Source: a candidate division WOR-1 bacterium RIFOXYB2_FULL_42_35 (lineage in GTDB: Bacteria > Margulisbacteria > WOR-1 > O2-12-FULL-45-9). Taken from it: DNA of 39,432 nt. The notes under the pieces are model-generated. The model saw only the letters and a list, made by a program, of their open reading frames with translations. It was not told where the DNA came from and searched no databases. The translations under genes and the position numbers were made by a program. Shown one piece after another: positions 33,361 through 39,432 of the stretch (positions within the stretch are counted from its first letter, which is position 1; each line of letters begins with the position of its first letter). The DNA is taken from the NCBI GenBank assembly GCA_001771545.1, contig MEUC01000034.1:1-39432 (forward strand). The letters are read 5' to 3'.

Positions 33361-33369
33361 ATAGGGTAT
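33353..33369. promoter_or_regulatory. CsoR operator overlapping the csoR start codon
   Basis: Perfect palindrome ATACCC-ATATA-GGGTAT, like the CsoR box upstream of Bacillus copZA. It covers the ATG (33358-33360) and the last bases of the likely -10 GATATA (33367-33372), so bound repressor would block initiation. Confidence 0.85.
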
Positions 33370-33473
33370 ATCAAAAACAATAAAATAGCCAGCCCTTTTT
33401 CGGCCTTAGTTGACCAATTAAATCGAGATTAAAAAAATAGGGGCAAATCTAAACCTAGTCTTACATCCCAACC

Positions 33474-33498
33474 AAGCTGACCAACACATTGTCAGCTT
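33474..33498. terminator. Hairpin downstream of thiF
   Basis: Perfect 8-bp stem AAGCTGAC/GTCAGCTT with a 9-base loop, 6 bases past the thiF stop. No real T run follows on the minus strand, so termination strength is uncertain. The rest of 33361-33503 holds no gene. Confidence 0.4.
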
Positions 33499-33503
33499 TT
33501 AGA

Positions 33504-34259
33504 CTAATAACCACAAACAGGGCATTTTATATTTCTCGAAACATCAACCCGTCTAAAATTCATTTCTAAAGCATTAAAGATTATTAACTTGCCAATTAAT
33601 GGCTCACCAATCCCCAAAATTAATTTTAAGGTTTCTGTCGCCTGAAGCAAACCAATTACACCGGCCAAAGCCCCCAGCACCCCAACCTCTTGGCAACTAG
33701 GAACCAAACCAGGAGGAGGAGCAGCAGGAAACAAACAACGATAACAAGCGCTCTTACTAGGACTAACAACCATTACCTGCCCTTCAAATTGAAAAAGAGC
33801 CCCATAAACTAAAGTTTTCTTGGCTTCAACACAGGCATCATTAAGTAAATATCTAGTGGGGAAATTATCACTACAATCAACAACAAGGTCATAGCTTTTT
33901 AAGACTTCTTTGACACTATCGGAACTCAAACGTAATTTACGAGGCACAACCTTAACCTCGGGATTAAGTTTGTTTATTTGAGCAGAAACCACAGCAACCT
34001 TATCCTTACCAACATCATCGGTAGTATAAATAATTTGGCGGGGTAGATTACTCAACTCAACAAGGTCAGAATCAACCACCCCTAAAGTACCAACCCCTCC
34101 CCCAGCAAGATAAAGAACCACCGGACAACCCAAACCACCAAGCCCAACAATTAAAACCTTTGCCGCCAAAAGTTTTTCCTGACCCGCAACCCCTACCTCA
34201 GGCAAAATAATTTGCCGGCTATATCTTTCAAGTTGTTCTTTGTTTAAAACCATCCTCAT
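33504..34259 (-). CDS. thiF: ThiF/MoeB-family adenylyltransferase
   Basis: 251 residues of the E1-like family: RYSRQIILPEVGVAGQEKLL, ATP-binding VLIVGLGGLGCPV, then LVDCSDNFPTRYLLND. Zinc cysteines come as a CYRCLFP pair and a CPVC pair at the C-terminus. It activates the C-terminal Gly-Gly of its ThiS-like partner as an acyl-adenylate for thiocarboxylate formation. The thiS-type gene overlaps it by 4 bases, which favours thiazole synthesis over molybdopterin. No other thiamin genes lie nearby. Confidence 0.88.
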   Translation of the reverse strand: MRMVLNKEQLERYSRQIILPEVGVAGQEKLLAAKVLIVGLGGLGCPVVLYLAGGGVGTLGVVDSDLVELSNLPRQIIYTTDDVGKDKVAVVSAQINKLNPEVKVVPRKLRLSSDSVKEVLKSYDLVVDCSDNFPTRYLLNDACVEAKKTLVYGALFQFEGQVMVVSPSKSACYRCLFPAAPPPGLVPSCQEVGVLGALAGVIGLLQATETLKLILGIGEPLIGKLIIFNALEMNFRRVDVSRNIKCPVCGY

Positions 34260-34459
34260 CCACCTGCCATAAAACGAATAATCTCTACTTCATCCCCAGC
34301 CTGTAAAACCAAAGCAACATATTGTTCTTTAGCAATAATTTGTCGATTAACCTCGACAGCACAAATATGAGGAGAAAGGTTTTTTCTGCTTAGCAAGTTG
34401 GCAATATTAGTCTCCGGCTCAACCTGCCACTCTTCTCCATTGACCTTAATCTTGATCAT
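34256..34459 (-). CDS. thiS: ThiS-like sulfur carrier protein
   Basis: 67 residues with a ubiquitin-like fold, ending GDEVEIIRFMAGG. The terminal Gly-Gly is the site of adenylation and thiocarboxylation. KVNGEEWQVEPETNIANLL and ICAVEVNRQII match ThiS. It directly abuts bioC (stop to start with no gap) and overlaps thiF, so it belongs to the bioH-bioC-thiS-thiF unit. Confidence 0.88.
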   Translation of the reverse strand: MIKIKVNGEEWQVEPETNIANLLSRKNLSPHICAVEVNRQIIAKEQYVALVLQAGDEVEIIRFMAGG

Positions 34460-35200
34460 TTATACCTGCCCCTTCTTTTGGCAAGAGACAAAAAGGATTT
34501 CATAAGTCGCCACAACTCCCTTTGCTGAACTTGGCAATAAACTATTAATTTTATCCTTAGTCATTAAGCCCTGCTGTTCCAAAGGCTTAAGACTTTTTGA
34601 GCCAATCTTCTTCATCGAGCTAAGCAAAGAACAAACGTCTTGATAATTTTTAGCTACAATCTCTCGTTCTACTTTAATTTCTACAAAGTCCCTGGCCAAC
34701 AATTCCTCTATCTCCTGTTGAGAACGAAAGTTATTAATTGACCAATTAACAGCTTTTAACTCTTTGAGTGTCTCTGGTCCAAAGGTTGCAAAATAAAATC
34801 TCCCCTCTTTTTTTAATACCCTGCTTACCTCGGCAAAAACCTTTTCCAGATCCATCCACTGGCAAGCTAAACTAGAAACCACCCAATTAAATATATTATC
34901 AATTAAAGGCAAGTCCTCCCCATCTCCAACCTCAAACTTAATCCTTTGACTACTGGTACTGTATTTAGCCACCTCAATCATCCCTGGAGCCAGATCAAGA
35001 CCCAACACCTCTGTTTGATGATACTTTTCTGCGATTAAACGAGCCAACAACCCTGTGCCACAGCCAATATCAAGAATCTTCCCAGACAGTTCCGGTAAAG
35101 ACATAAAGAATTTAGCTAAAACTTCTTGTTGTAAATCAGCGTATTGGTCATAACTAACCGCACTCTTGGAAAACGACTGTTTAATTTTTTGCTTATCCAT
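34460..35200 (-). CDS. bioC: Malonyl-ACP O-methyltransferase BioC
   Basis: 246 residues, class I methyltransferase. It opens IKQSFSKSAVSYDQYADLQ, the BioC N-terminal mark, has SAM motif ILDIGCGTG (42-50), LACQWMDLEKVFAEVSRVLKKEG and FATFGPETLKELK. It methylates malonyl-ACP so that fatty-acid synthesis can build the pimeloyl chain of biotin. It overlaps bioH by 8 bases. Confidence 0.93.
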   Translation of the reverse strand: MDKQKIKQSFSKSAVSYDQYADLQQEVLAKFFMSLPELSGKILDIGCGTGLLARLIAEKYHQTEVLGLDLAPGMIEVAKYSTSSQRIKFEVGDGEDLPLIDNIFNWVVSSLACQWMDLEKVFAEVSRVLKKEGRFYFATFGPETLKELKAVNWSINNFRSQQEIEELLARDFVEIKVEREIVAKNYQDVCSLLSSMKKIGSKSLKPLEQQGLMTKDKINSLLPSSAKGVVATYEILFVSCQKKGQV

Positions 35201-35852
35201 TATTACTAATAAACCCCCTAACTAAATCATGAAACTTATCTGGCTGCTCTAGAAATGGGGTATGCCCTACCCCCTTAAAAACAACAAGCTGACTGTTGGG
35301 GATTTTTTCCTTCATATATTCAGAGGAAGCTGGCAGCGTAATTGTATCCTGATCACCATGAATTAAGAGAGTCGGAACCTTGATCTCTGGTAAAAACTCT
35401 CGCCAATCATAGTTTTTCAATCCTTCAAACCAGCGCAATAAATCCTCTTCTGGTGGCTGAGGTAAAGTATCAATTAGATGATGATACTGTTTATCTTTAA
35501 AAACCAGCTCATAAAAATACTGCATGCCAGTTTTATAATCCTGCCGAAACTTCTTTTCCAACCTTTGCAACAAAACCGGCTCAATGCCTTGAGGATAATT
35601 AGCAGATTTTAGATATTTGGGGAAAGCTGAGACTAAAATAAGCCCTTTAACTTTATGAGGAAAATCTTGATAAAGCTTAAAGGCCTTCCAAGCCCCCATT
35701 GACCAGGCAATTATATAAACCGATTCATGCGCCAAGATATGATCAGAGTTTGTCACAATCAGGTGATCGTGCTTGAACATATCCATTTGCTGCTGCCAAA
35801 CAGCTGGCCCAGTAGCAAAGCCATGAATGAATAAGATTACATTTTTTTTCAA
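35193..35852 (-). CDS. bioH: Pimeloyl-ACP methyl ester esterase, BioH-like
   Basis: 219 residues, alpha/beta hydrolase. Nucleophile Ser51 in AWSMGAW, acid in HGDQDTIT (about 167), His197 in GVGHTPFLEQP; oxyanion segment HGFATGPAVW. Position upstream of bioC supports the BioH role, removing the methyl group from pimeloyl-ACP methyl ester. The start is TTG behind GAGAGG. It is shorter than E. coli BioH (256) because the lid is reduced. Confidence 0.85.
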   Translation of the reverse strand: MKKNVILFIHGFATGPAVWQQQMDMFKHDHLIVTNSDHILAHESVYIIAWSMGAWKAFKLYQDFPHKVKGLILVSAFPKYLKSANYPQGIEPVLLQRLEKKFRQDYKTGMQYFYELVFKDKQYHHLIDTLPQPPEEDLLRWFEGLKNYDWREFLPEIKVPTLLIHGDQDTITLPASSEYMKEKIPNSQLVVFKGVGHTPFLEQPDKFHDLVRGFISNNG

Positions 35853-35878
35853 ACCAGAACCTCTCTTTTCCTTTTTCT

Positions 35879-35901
35879 CCCCTCTCCCTCTGGGAGAGGG
35901 G
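35879..35901. repeat. REP-like palindrome in the bio divergent region
   Basis: Perfect 10-bp stem CCCCTCTCCC/GGGAGAGGGG with loop TCT, followed by CTGGGGGTGAGGGC. This form recurs as an interspersed palindrome in many bacterial genomes. It lies between bioH and bioB and includes the place where a bioB -35 box would be. Confidence 0.7.
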
Positions 35902-35926
35902 CTGGGGGTGAGGGCATATATAACTA

Positions 35927-35935
35927 TGTTATAAT
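35927..35935 (+). promoter_or_regulatory. bioB promoter (extended -10, leaderless)
   Basis: TGT then TATAAT (35930-35935), 6 bases from the ATG at 35942. No -35 match and no ribosome site. No BirA-like operator is evident. Confidence 0.65.
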
Positions 35936-35941
35936 CTTAAC

Positions 35942-36919
35942 ATGGATTATCAACAACTCGCAAAAGAGGTTATTGCCGGCTCTGCCTTGTCTTTCAAGCA
36001 AGCCCTGGACTTAATTAACACACCTGACGAGCACACCTTTGAGTTTTTAGCAGCTGCCAATATGATTAAACAACATTTTAAGGGCAACAAAGTAAAACTT
36101 TGCGCGATTGTTAATGCTAAATCCGGCCAATGTTCGGAAAACTGCTCATTTTGTGCCCAATCAGCGCATCATAAAACCAAAGTTTCGTCTTATCCCTTAA
36201 TGGAACCGGCAGAAATCTTAAAAAACGCCAAAAATGCTGAAACAAACTCTTCGGCCACTTGTTTTTCCATTGTCACTTCTGGCAAAGCGGTTAAAACTGC
36301 TGAAGAAAAACAAAAAATCGGTGAAGCTCTAGAAGGAATCTCCGCTCAAACCCAAATGAACCGTTGTGTTTCCACTGGAACCTTGGATAAAGAGACTATT
36401 TTGGACTTGAAAAATAAAGGTTTAAAACGCCTCCATCACAATTTAGAAACAGCGGAAAGCTTTTTCCCTCAAGTCTGTACTACGCACACCTATCAAGAGC
36501 GAGTTGAGACCATTAAAACTGCTAAAGAAGCTGGAATAGAAGTTTGTTCTGGCGGAATTTTTAACCTTGGTGAAAGTTTAGAACAACGAGTTGAGTTGGC
36601 TTTTGCTTTAAGAGAATTAGATCCTGTTTCTGTACCAATTAATATTCTTAATCCAATTGAAGGCACTCCTGCCGCAGCAAGATTTAAACCCATTTCTCCC
36701 TTGGAAGTGTTGCGACTAATTGCCACTTACCGCTTTGTGCTTCCAGATAAAGACATCGGACTTTTCGGAGGGAGAGAAACCTCTTTAAAAGAACTGCAAC
36801 CACTAATGTTTATTGCTGGGGCTAATGTGACCTTGGTTGGCGACTATTTAACCACAAAGGGACAGGAAGCTAACAAAGATTTAGAAATGATTAGAAATCT
36901 AGGCTTGGAGATTGTATAA
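35942..36919 (+). CDS. bioB: Biotin synthase BioB
   Basis: 325 residues, radical SAM enzyme. The [4Fe-4S] ligands are C64, C68 and C71 (CSENCSFC), with KLCAIVNAKSGQ before them. GIFNLGE, NILNPIEGTPAA and GGRETSLKELQPLMFIAGAN are also diagnostic. It inserts sulfur into dethiobiotin, the last step of biotin synthesis, sacrificing a second cluster that the isc system would rebuild. First gene of the plus-strand bio segment. Confidence 0.96.
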   Translation: MDYQQLAKEVIAGSALSFKQALDLINTPDEHTFEFLAAANMIKQHFKGNKVKLCAIVNAKSGQCSENCSFCAQSAHHKTKVSSYPLMEPAEILKNAKNAETNSSATCFSIVTSGKAVKTAEEKQKIGEALEGISAQTQMNRCVSTGTLDKETILDLKNKGLKRLHHNLETAESFFPQVCTTHTYQERVETIKTAKEAGIEVCSGGIFNLGESLEQRVELAFALRELDPVSVPINILNPIEGTPAAARFKPISPLEVLRLIATYRFVLPDKDIGLFGGRETSLKELQPLMFIAGANVTLVGDYLTTKGQEANKDLEMIRNLGLEIV

Positions 36920-36920
36920 T
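36915..36920 (+). promoter_or_regulatory. -10 box of the hepT gene inside the bioB stop
   Basis: TATAAT overlaps the bioB TAA and ends 6 bases before the ATG at 36927. The TA pair therefore probably has its own leaderless transcript. Confidence 0.55.
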
Positions 36921-36926
36921 AAAACC

Positions 36927-37340
36927 ATGACCAACAAAGACATCAGATGGCTCCAACGCTTTGTCAATTACCAGAAAGCACTCCAACAACTTTCTAGATT
37001 TATCGCCAAGGGAGACCTAAACGAACTTGAGGAGCAAGGCTTGATCCAATCTTTTGAATACACCCATGAACTCGCTTGGAATACCCTAAAAGACTTCTTA
37101 GAAAATAGCGGCAACAAAGAAATTTTTGGCTCAAAAGACACCAGCAGAAAGGCTTTTCAACTAAATTTAATCGCCAACGGTGAGGTCTGGATGGATATGA
37201 TCCAAAGCCGTAACGAAACCTCACACACCTACAATGAAGAAACTTCCAAGAAGATCACCAAAAGTATTGTTGATCAATACCATTCTGAATTCATCAAACT
37301 GGAAAGAAAACTCAAAGAGCTGGCAAAGAAAGAGCAATGA
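36927..37340 (+). CDS. hepT: HepT-type HEPN toxin (HI0074 family)
   Basis: 137 residues from the ATG at 36927; an ATG-less extension reaches into bioB. All-helical HI0074/nucleotidyltransferase-substrate-binding family: LQRFVNYQKALQQL, FEYTHELAWNTLKDFLE, and the HEPN R-x4-H motif as RNETSH at about 95-100. HEPN toxins cleave RNA. The partner MNT gene overlaps by 4 bases and modifies the toxin with AMP in known pairs. The pair interrupts the bioB-bioF order. Confidence 0.88.
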   Translation: MTNKDIRWLQRFVNYQKALQQLSRFIAKGDLNELEEQGLIQSFEYTHELAWNTLKDFLENSGNKEIFGSKDTSRKAFQLNLIANGEVWMDMIQSRNETSHTYNEETSKKITKSIVDQYHSEFIKLERKLKELAKKEQ

Positions 37341-37648
37341 AGTTCGGACTCAAAGAAGAAACCATCAAAAAGATAACAACTATCTTTGCTAAACACTCTC
37401 AAGTGGAAGAAGTAATTATTTATGGCTCGCGAGCAAAGGGTAATTTCAAAAATGGCTCTGATATTGACCTAACATTAAAAGGCCCGAACCTAAATCTGAC
37501 CATGATTAACAAGATAAGTTCTGAAATTGACGATTTGCTACTACCCTATTCTTTTGATATTTCGATTTTTGAGCAAATAGACAGCCAGGACCTGATTGAT
37601 CATATTAAGAGGCGGGGTGTGGTATTTTATTCCTTGAAGAAGAACTAA
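37337..37648 (+). CDS. mntA: MntA-type minimal nucleotidyltransferase antitoxin
   Basis: 103 residues, pol-beta-like fold with IYGSRAKGNFKNGSDIDL: G30-S31 and metal ligands D42 and D44, third acid in FDISIF. MntA-type antitoxins AMPylate a tyrosine in HepT. The C-terminus IDHIKRRGVVFYSLKKN looks complete. The stop lies within the reading frame of bioF, which has no start of its own upstream. Confidence 0.9.
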   Translation: MKFGLKEETIKKITTIFAKHSQVEEVIIYGSRAKGNFKNGSDIDLTLKGPNLNLTMINKISSEIDDLLLPYSFDISIFEQIDSQDLIDHIKRRGVVFYSLKKN

Positions 37649-38790
37649 ATAGAATCAAACAAGCCAATCTCTACCGAGAAATAAAGGTCATCGAAAATAC
37701 TGACGGCAGAACCATCGCTATTAACGGCAAAGAATACTTAAACTTTTGCTCCAACAACTATTTGGGCCTAACTCACCATCCTGAAGTCATAAAAGCTGCA
37801 AAAGATGCTATTGATAAGTTCGGTACAGGCGCCGGAGCCTCAAGATTAATCTCTGGCACAACTATTCTGCATCAACAATTAGAAGAAAAATTAGCTCAAT
37901 ATAAAGGTTGCGAAGCAGCCATCGTCTTTCCAACCGGTTACATGGCAAACATTGGAACGATCAGCACTATCCTCAACCCTACAGATACCGATCCCCATAC
38001 CAACACCGTCATTATCGATCGCTTAAATCACGCTTCAATCATCGATGCCTGCAAACTCTCCAAAGCTAAACTGCAGGTTTATCCACACAAAGATATGGGA
38101 GCTCTGGAAAAGATCTTAAAACGATCAGCTAAGTTTTCAAAACGTCTAATCGTGACAGACTTAGTCTTTAGTATGGACGGTGATATTGCTCCCATTCAAG
38201 AAATTGCCACACTGGCCCAAAAATATGATGCCATGCTAATGACAGATGAAGCACATGCCACGGGAGTTCTGACACAGGACACAGGACACAGGACTCAAGA
38301 CCTAATAATAATGGGAACACTTTCAAAAGCCTTGGGGAGTCTTGGCGGTTTCATTTGTGGCTCACAAGAACTGATTGATTACTTAAGAAACAAAGCCAGG
38401 AGTTTTATCTATACCACAGCTTTACCACCAGCCAATTGCGCAGCAGCTTTAAAGGCTCTCGAACTTTTAGAAACTCAACCGGAAATCCAACAAAAACTTT
38501 GGGAAAATATTTCTTATTTTCGGTCCTGTGTCTTGGGTCTTGAGTCCTGTAGCTCTCCCATCATCCCCATCATCATCGGGGAAACTGAGAAAACCCTAGA
38601 AGTTTCTGCTAAGTTGTTTGAGCATGGCATCTACGTCTCAGCCATCAGACCACCAACCGTACCCAAGGGCCAATCACGCTTACGAATAACACTCTCAGCA
38701 CTACACACTAAGGAGGACATCAAATGCCTGGCATCTTTATTACAGGAACTGATACCGGCTGCGGCAAAACAGTATTTTGCGCAGCTTTAG
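37624..38790 (+). CDS. bioF: 8-amino-7-oxononanoate synthase BioF, start codon lost
   Basis: Homology covers the frame from about 37627 (FLEEELNRIKQANLYREIKV and YLNFCSNNYLGLTHHPEV) to 38790. PLP motifs are complete: GTGAGASRLISGT, DEAHATG, and the lysine in MGTLSKALGSLGGF. But between an in-frame TAA (37606-37608) and the TTG at 37762, which falls inside the conserved NNYLGL, there is no ATG, GTG or TTG. The ATT at 37624, behind AGGCGGGG, is the best non-standard start, giving 388 residues. Two heptamer arrays lie in the gene. The last 67 bases overlap bioD. It condenses pimeloyl-ACP with alanine. Confidence 0.85.
   Translation: MLFLEEELNRIKQANLYREIKVIENTDGRTIAINGKEYLNFCSNNYLGLTHHPEVIKAAKDAIDKFGTGAGASRLISGTTILHQQLEEKLAQYKGCEAAIVFPTGYMANIGTISTILNPTDTDPHTNTVIIDRLNHASIIDACKLSKAKLQVYPHKDMGALEKILKRSAKFSKRLIVTDLVFSMDGDIAPIQEIATLAQKYDAMLMTDEAHATGVLTQDTGHRTQDLIIMGTLSKALGSLGGFICGSQELIDYLRNKARSFIYTTALPPANCAAALKALELLETQPEIQQKLWENISYFRSCVLGLESCSSPIIPIIIGETEKTLEVSAKLFEHGIYVSAIRPPTVPKGQSRLRITLSALHTKEDIKCLASLLQELIPAAAKQYFAQL
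38271..38305. repeat. Heptamer array inside bioF, 5 units
   Basis: GACACAG three times, then GACTCAA and GACCTAA. It encodes TQDTGHRTQDL between DEAHATGVL and the conserved IIMGTLSKALG, where other BioF proteins have a glycine-rich loop. Confidence 0.8.
38523..38550. repeat. Second heptamer array inside bioF, 4 units, inverted
   Basis: GTCCTGT, GTCTTGG, GTCTTGA, GTCCTGT. Bases 38537-38550 are the exact reverse complement of 38288-38301. It encodes SCVLGLESC in a variable region before PIIPIIIGE. Confidence 0.8.
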
Positions 38791-39329
38791 TTAAACACTT
38801 TCGATCAGAAGGTATTGATTGTGGCTACATGAAACCAATTTCATGCGGGTCAAAGAAGGATAACGACGCTGTTTATCTGAAGAAGCTCCTAAAACTCAAA
38901 GATCCTCTCGAACTAATCAATCCAATCAGCCTGCCTTATCCATTGGCTCCCTATGTTGCCGCCAAAAAGGCCAAAAAGAAAGTTAATCTTAAAAAGATTA
39001 GAGACTCCTACGCTCTACTTTCTACTCTCCACTCTCTACTTATCATCGAGGGGGCTGGAGGAGTTCTAGTGCCTATCAGAAAGGATTATCTAGTAATCGA
39101 CCTAATCAAAGAGCTCAAAGTCCCTACTATAATAGTAGCCAAGGCTGGCTTGGGCACTCAAAACCATACCCTCTTAACGATTGAAGCTTTACGAAGGAGA
39201 AAAATCAAAATCCTTGGCATCATAATGAATGGTTTTACTGGCAAAGAATTATCTGAAGAAACAAATGCTGAGGTTATTGAAAGATTTTCTGGCGTGCCAA
39301 TCATAACCAAGCTCCACTGGCAAACTTGA
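38724..39329 (+). CDS. bioD: Dethiobiotin synthetase BioD
   Basis: 201 residues. P-loop GTDTGCGKT (8-16), MKPISCG, and IIEGAGGVLVPI are BioD marks. It closes the ureido ring of dethiobiotin with ATP and CO2. The ATG has AAGGAGG, which lies inside bioF; the 67-base overlap is out of frame. A heptamer array (39004-39038) encodes part of the stretch before IIEGAGG. The stop lies 9 bases from the terminal repeat. bioA is missing from the window. Confidence 0.93.
   Translation: MPGIFITGTDTGCGKTVFCAALVKHFRSEGIDCGYMKPISCGSKKDNDAVYLKKLLKLKDPLELINPISLPYPLAPYVAAKKAKKKVNLKKIRDSYALLSTLHSLLIIEGAGGVLVPIRKDYLVIDLIKELKVPTIIVAKAGLGTQNHTLLTIEALRRRKIKILGIIMNGFTGKELSEETNAEVIERFSGVPIITKLHWQT
39004..39038. repeat. 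Heptamer array inside bioD, 5 units
   Basis: ACTCCTA, CGCTCTA, CTTTCTA, CTCTCCA, CTCTCTA in tandem, encoding SYALLSTLHS just before the conserved LLIIEGAGG. A different unit sequence from the bioF arrays but the same 7-base period. Confidence 0.7.
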
Positions 39330-39338
39330 CTTTGTCTC

Positions 39339-39432
39339 CCGTGTCAAATCATATAAGAACCTAACCCAAATGGATATCGTTAAATCAATTAAGACCTAAC
39401 CGAAATCACCTCCCTCCTTGGCAGGGTTCTTT
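39339..39432. repeat. Right copy of 94-bp terminal inverted repeat (probable IS end)
   Basis: Exact reverse complement of 3-96. Internal direct copies lie at 39344-39371 and 39380-39406 (23 of 28 aligned positions equal). The element continues past the contig end. It cuts off whatever followed bioD. Confidence 0.75.

Overview
The window reads as a whole contig from an uncultured Gram-negative-type (diderm) bacterium of moderate G+C. The diderm inference rests on a complete periplasm-spanning CusCBA-like copper exporter. Two things fit a poorly sampled candidate phylum: many degenerate 7-bp tandem repeats, and operon-leading genes whose -10 box sits about 6 bases from the start codon. Nothing here fixes the taxon. 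No rRNA, tRNA or CRISPR array was seen.

Ends: bases 3-96 and 39339-39432 are the same 94-bp sequence in opposite orientation. It carries an internal imperfect direct repeat and looks like the end of an insertion sequence. The left copy cuts into a CBS-domain remnant. The right copy starts 9 bp after bioD.

0.2-13 kb, mostly minus strand: a ribosome-associated ABC-F ATPase, a bactofilin-like membrane protein, a PIF1 helicase with a WYL domain, a plus-strand AGCS amino-acid/sodium symporter, and a decayed accessory patch. The patch holds a four-helix-bundle pseudogene with two nonsense codons flanked by inverted heptamer arrays, an ORF6N protein, a frameshifted secreted protein and a truncated gene. 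Then come a LysA-like PLP decarboxylase, three tandem paralogues of an unrecognised ~90-residue helical protein, and greA.

13-27 kb, minus strand: a sulfur and metal block. An IscR-IscS-IscU operon has a textbook promoter overlapped by an IscR-type palindrome, and is followed by a metal permease and a VIT protein. Upstream are LarE, then a CymR-like regulator, CysK, a 25-codon small ORF, a DUF39 homocysteine-biosynthesis protein and its NIL-ferredoxin partner. A CopA ATPase follows, then a compact overlapping operon: ArsR-type regulator, SQR-like flavoprotein, methyltransferase, second cysteine desulfurase, DsrE-like protein. This last operon is the best candidate for an undescribed sulfide/persulfide-handling system.

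27-33.4 kb, minus strand: a CsoR-controlled copper operon encoding CsoR, a small Cys-containing exported protein, TolC-like, CusB-like, CusA-like and a 44-residue YHS-type metal-binding protein. The CsoR palindrome covers the csoR start codon.

33.5-39.3 kb: cofactor synthesis. The minus-strand bioH-bioC-thiS-thiF group diverges from plus-strand bioB, a HepT/MntA toxin-antitoxin pair, bioF and bioD. The TA pair sits exactly where the bioF start should be; bioF has no ATG, GTG or TTG upstream of its conserved N-terminus. bioF and bioD also carry heptamer arrays inside their coding sequence. bioA is absent from the window.
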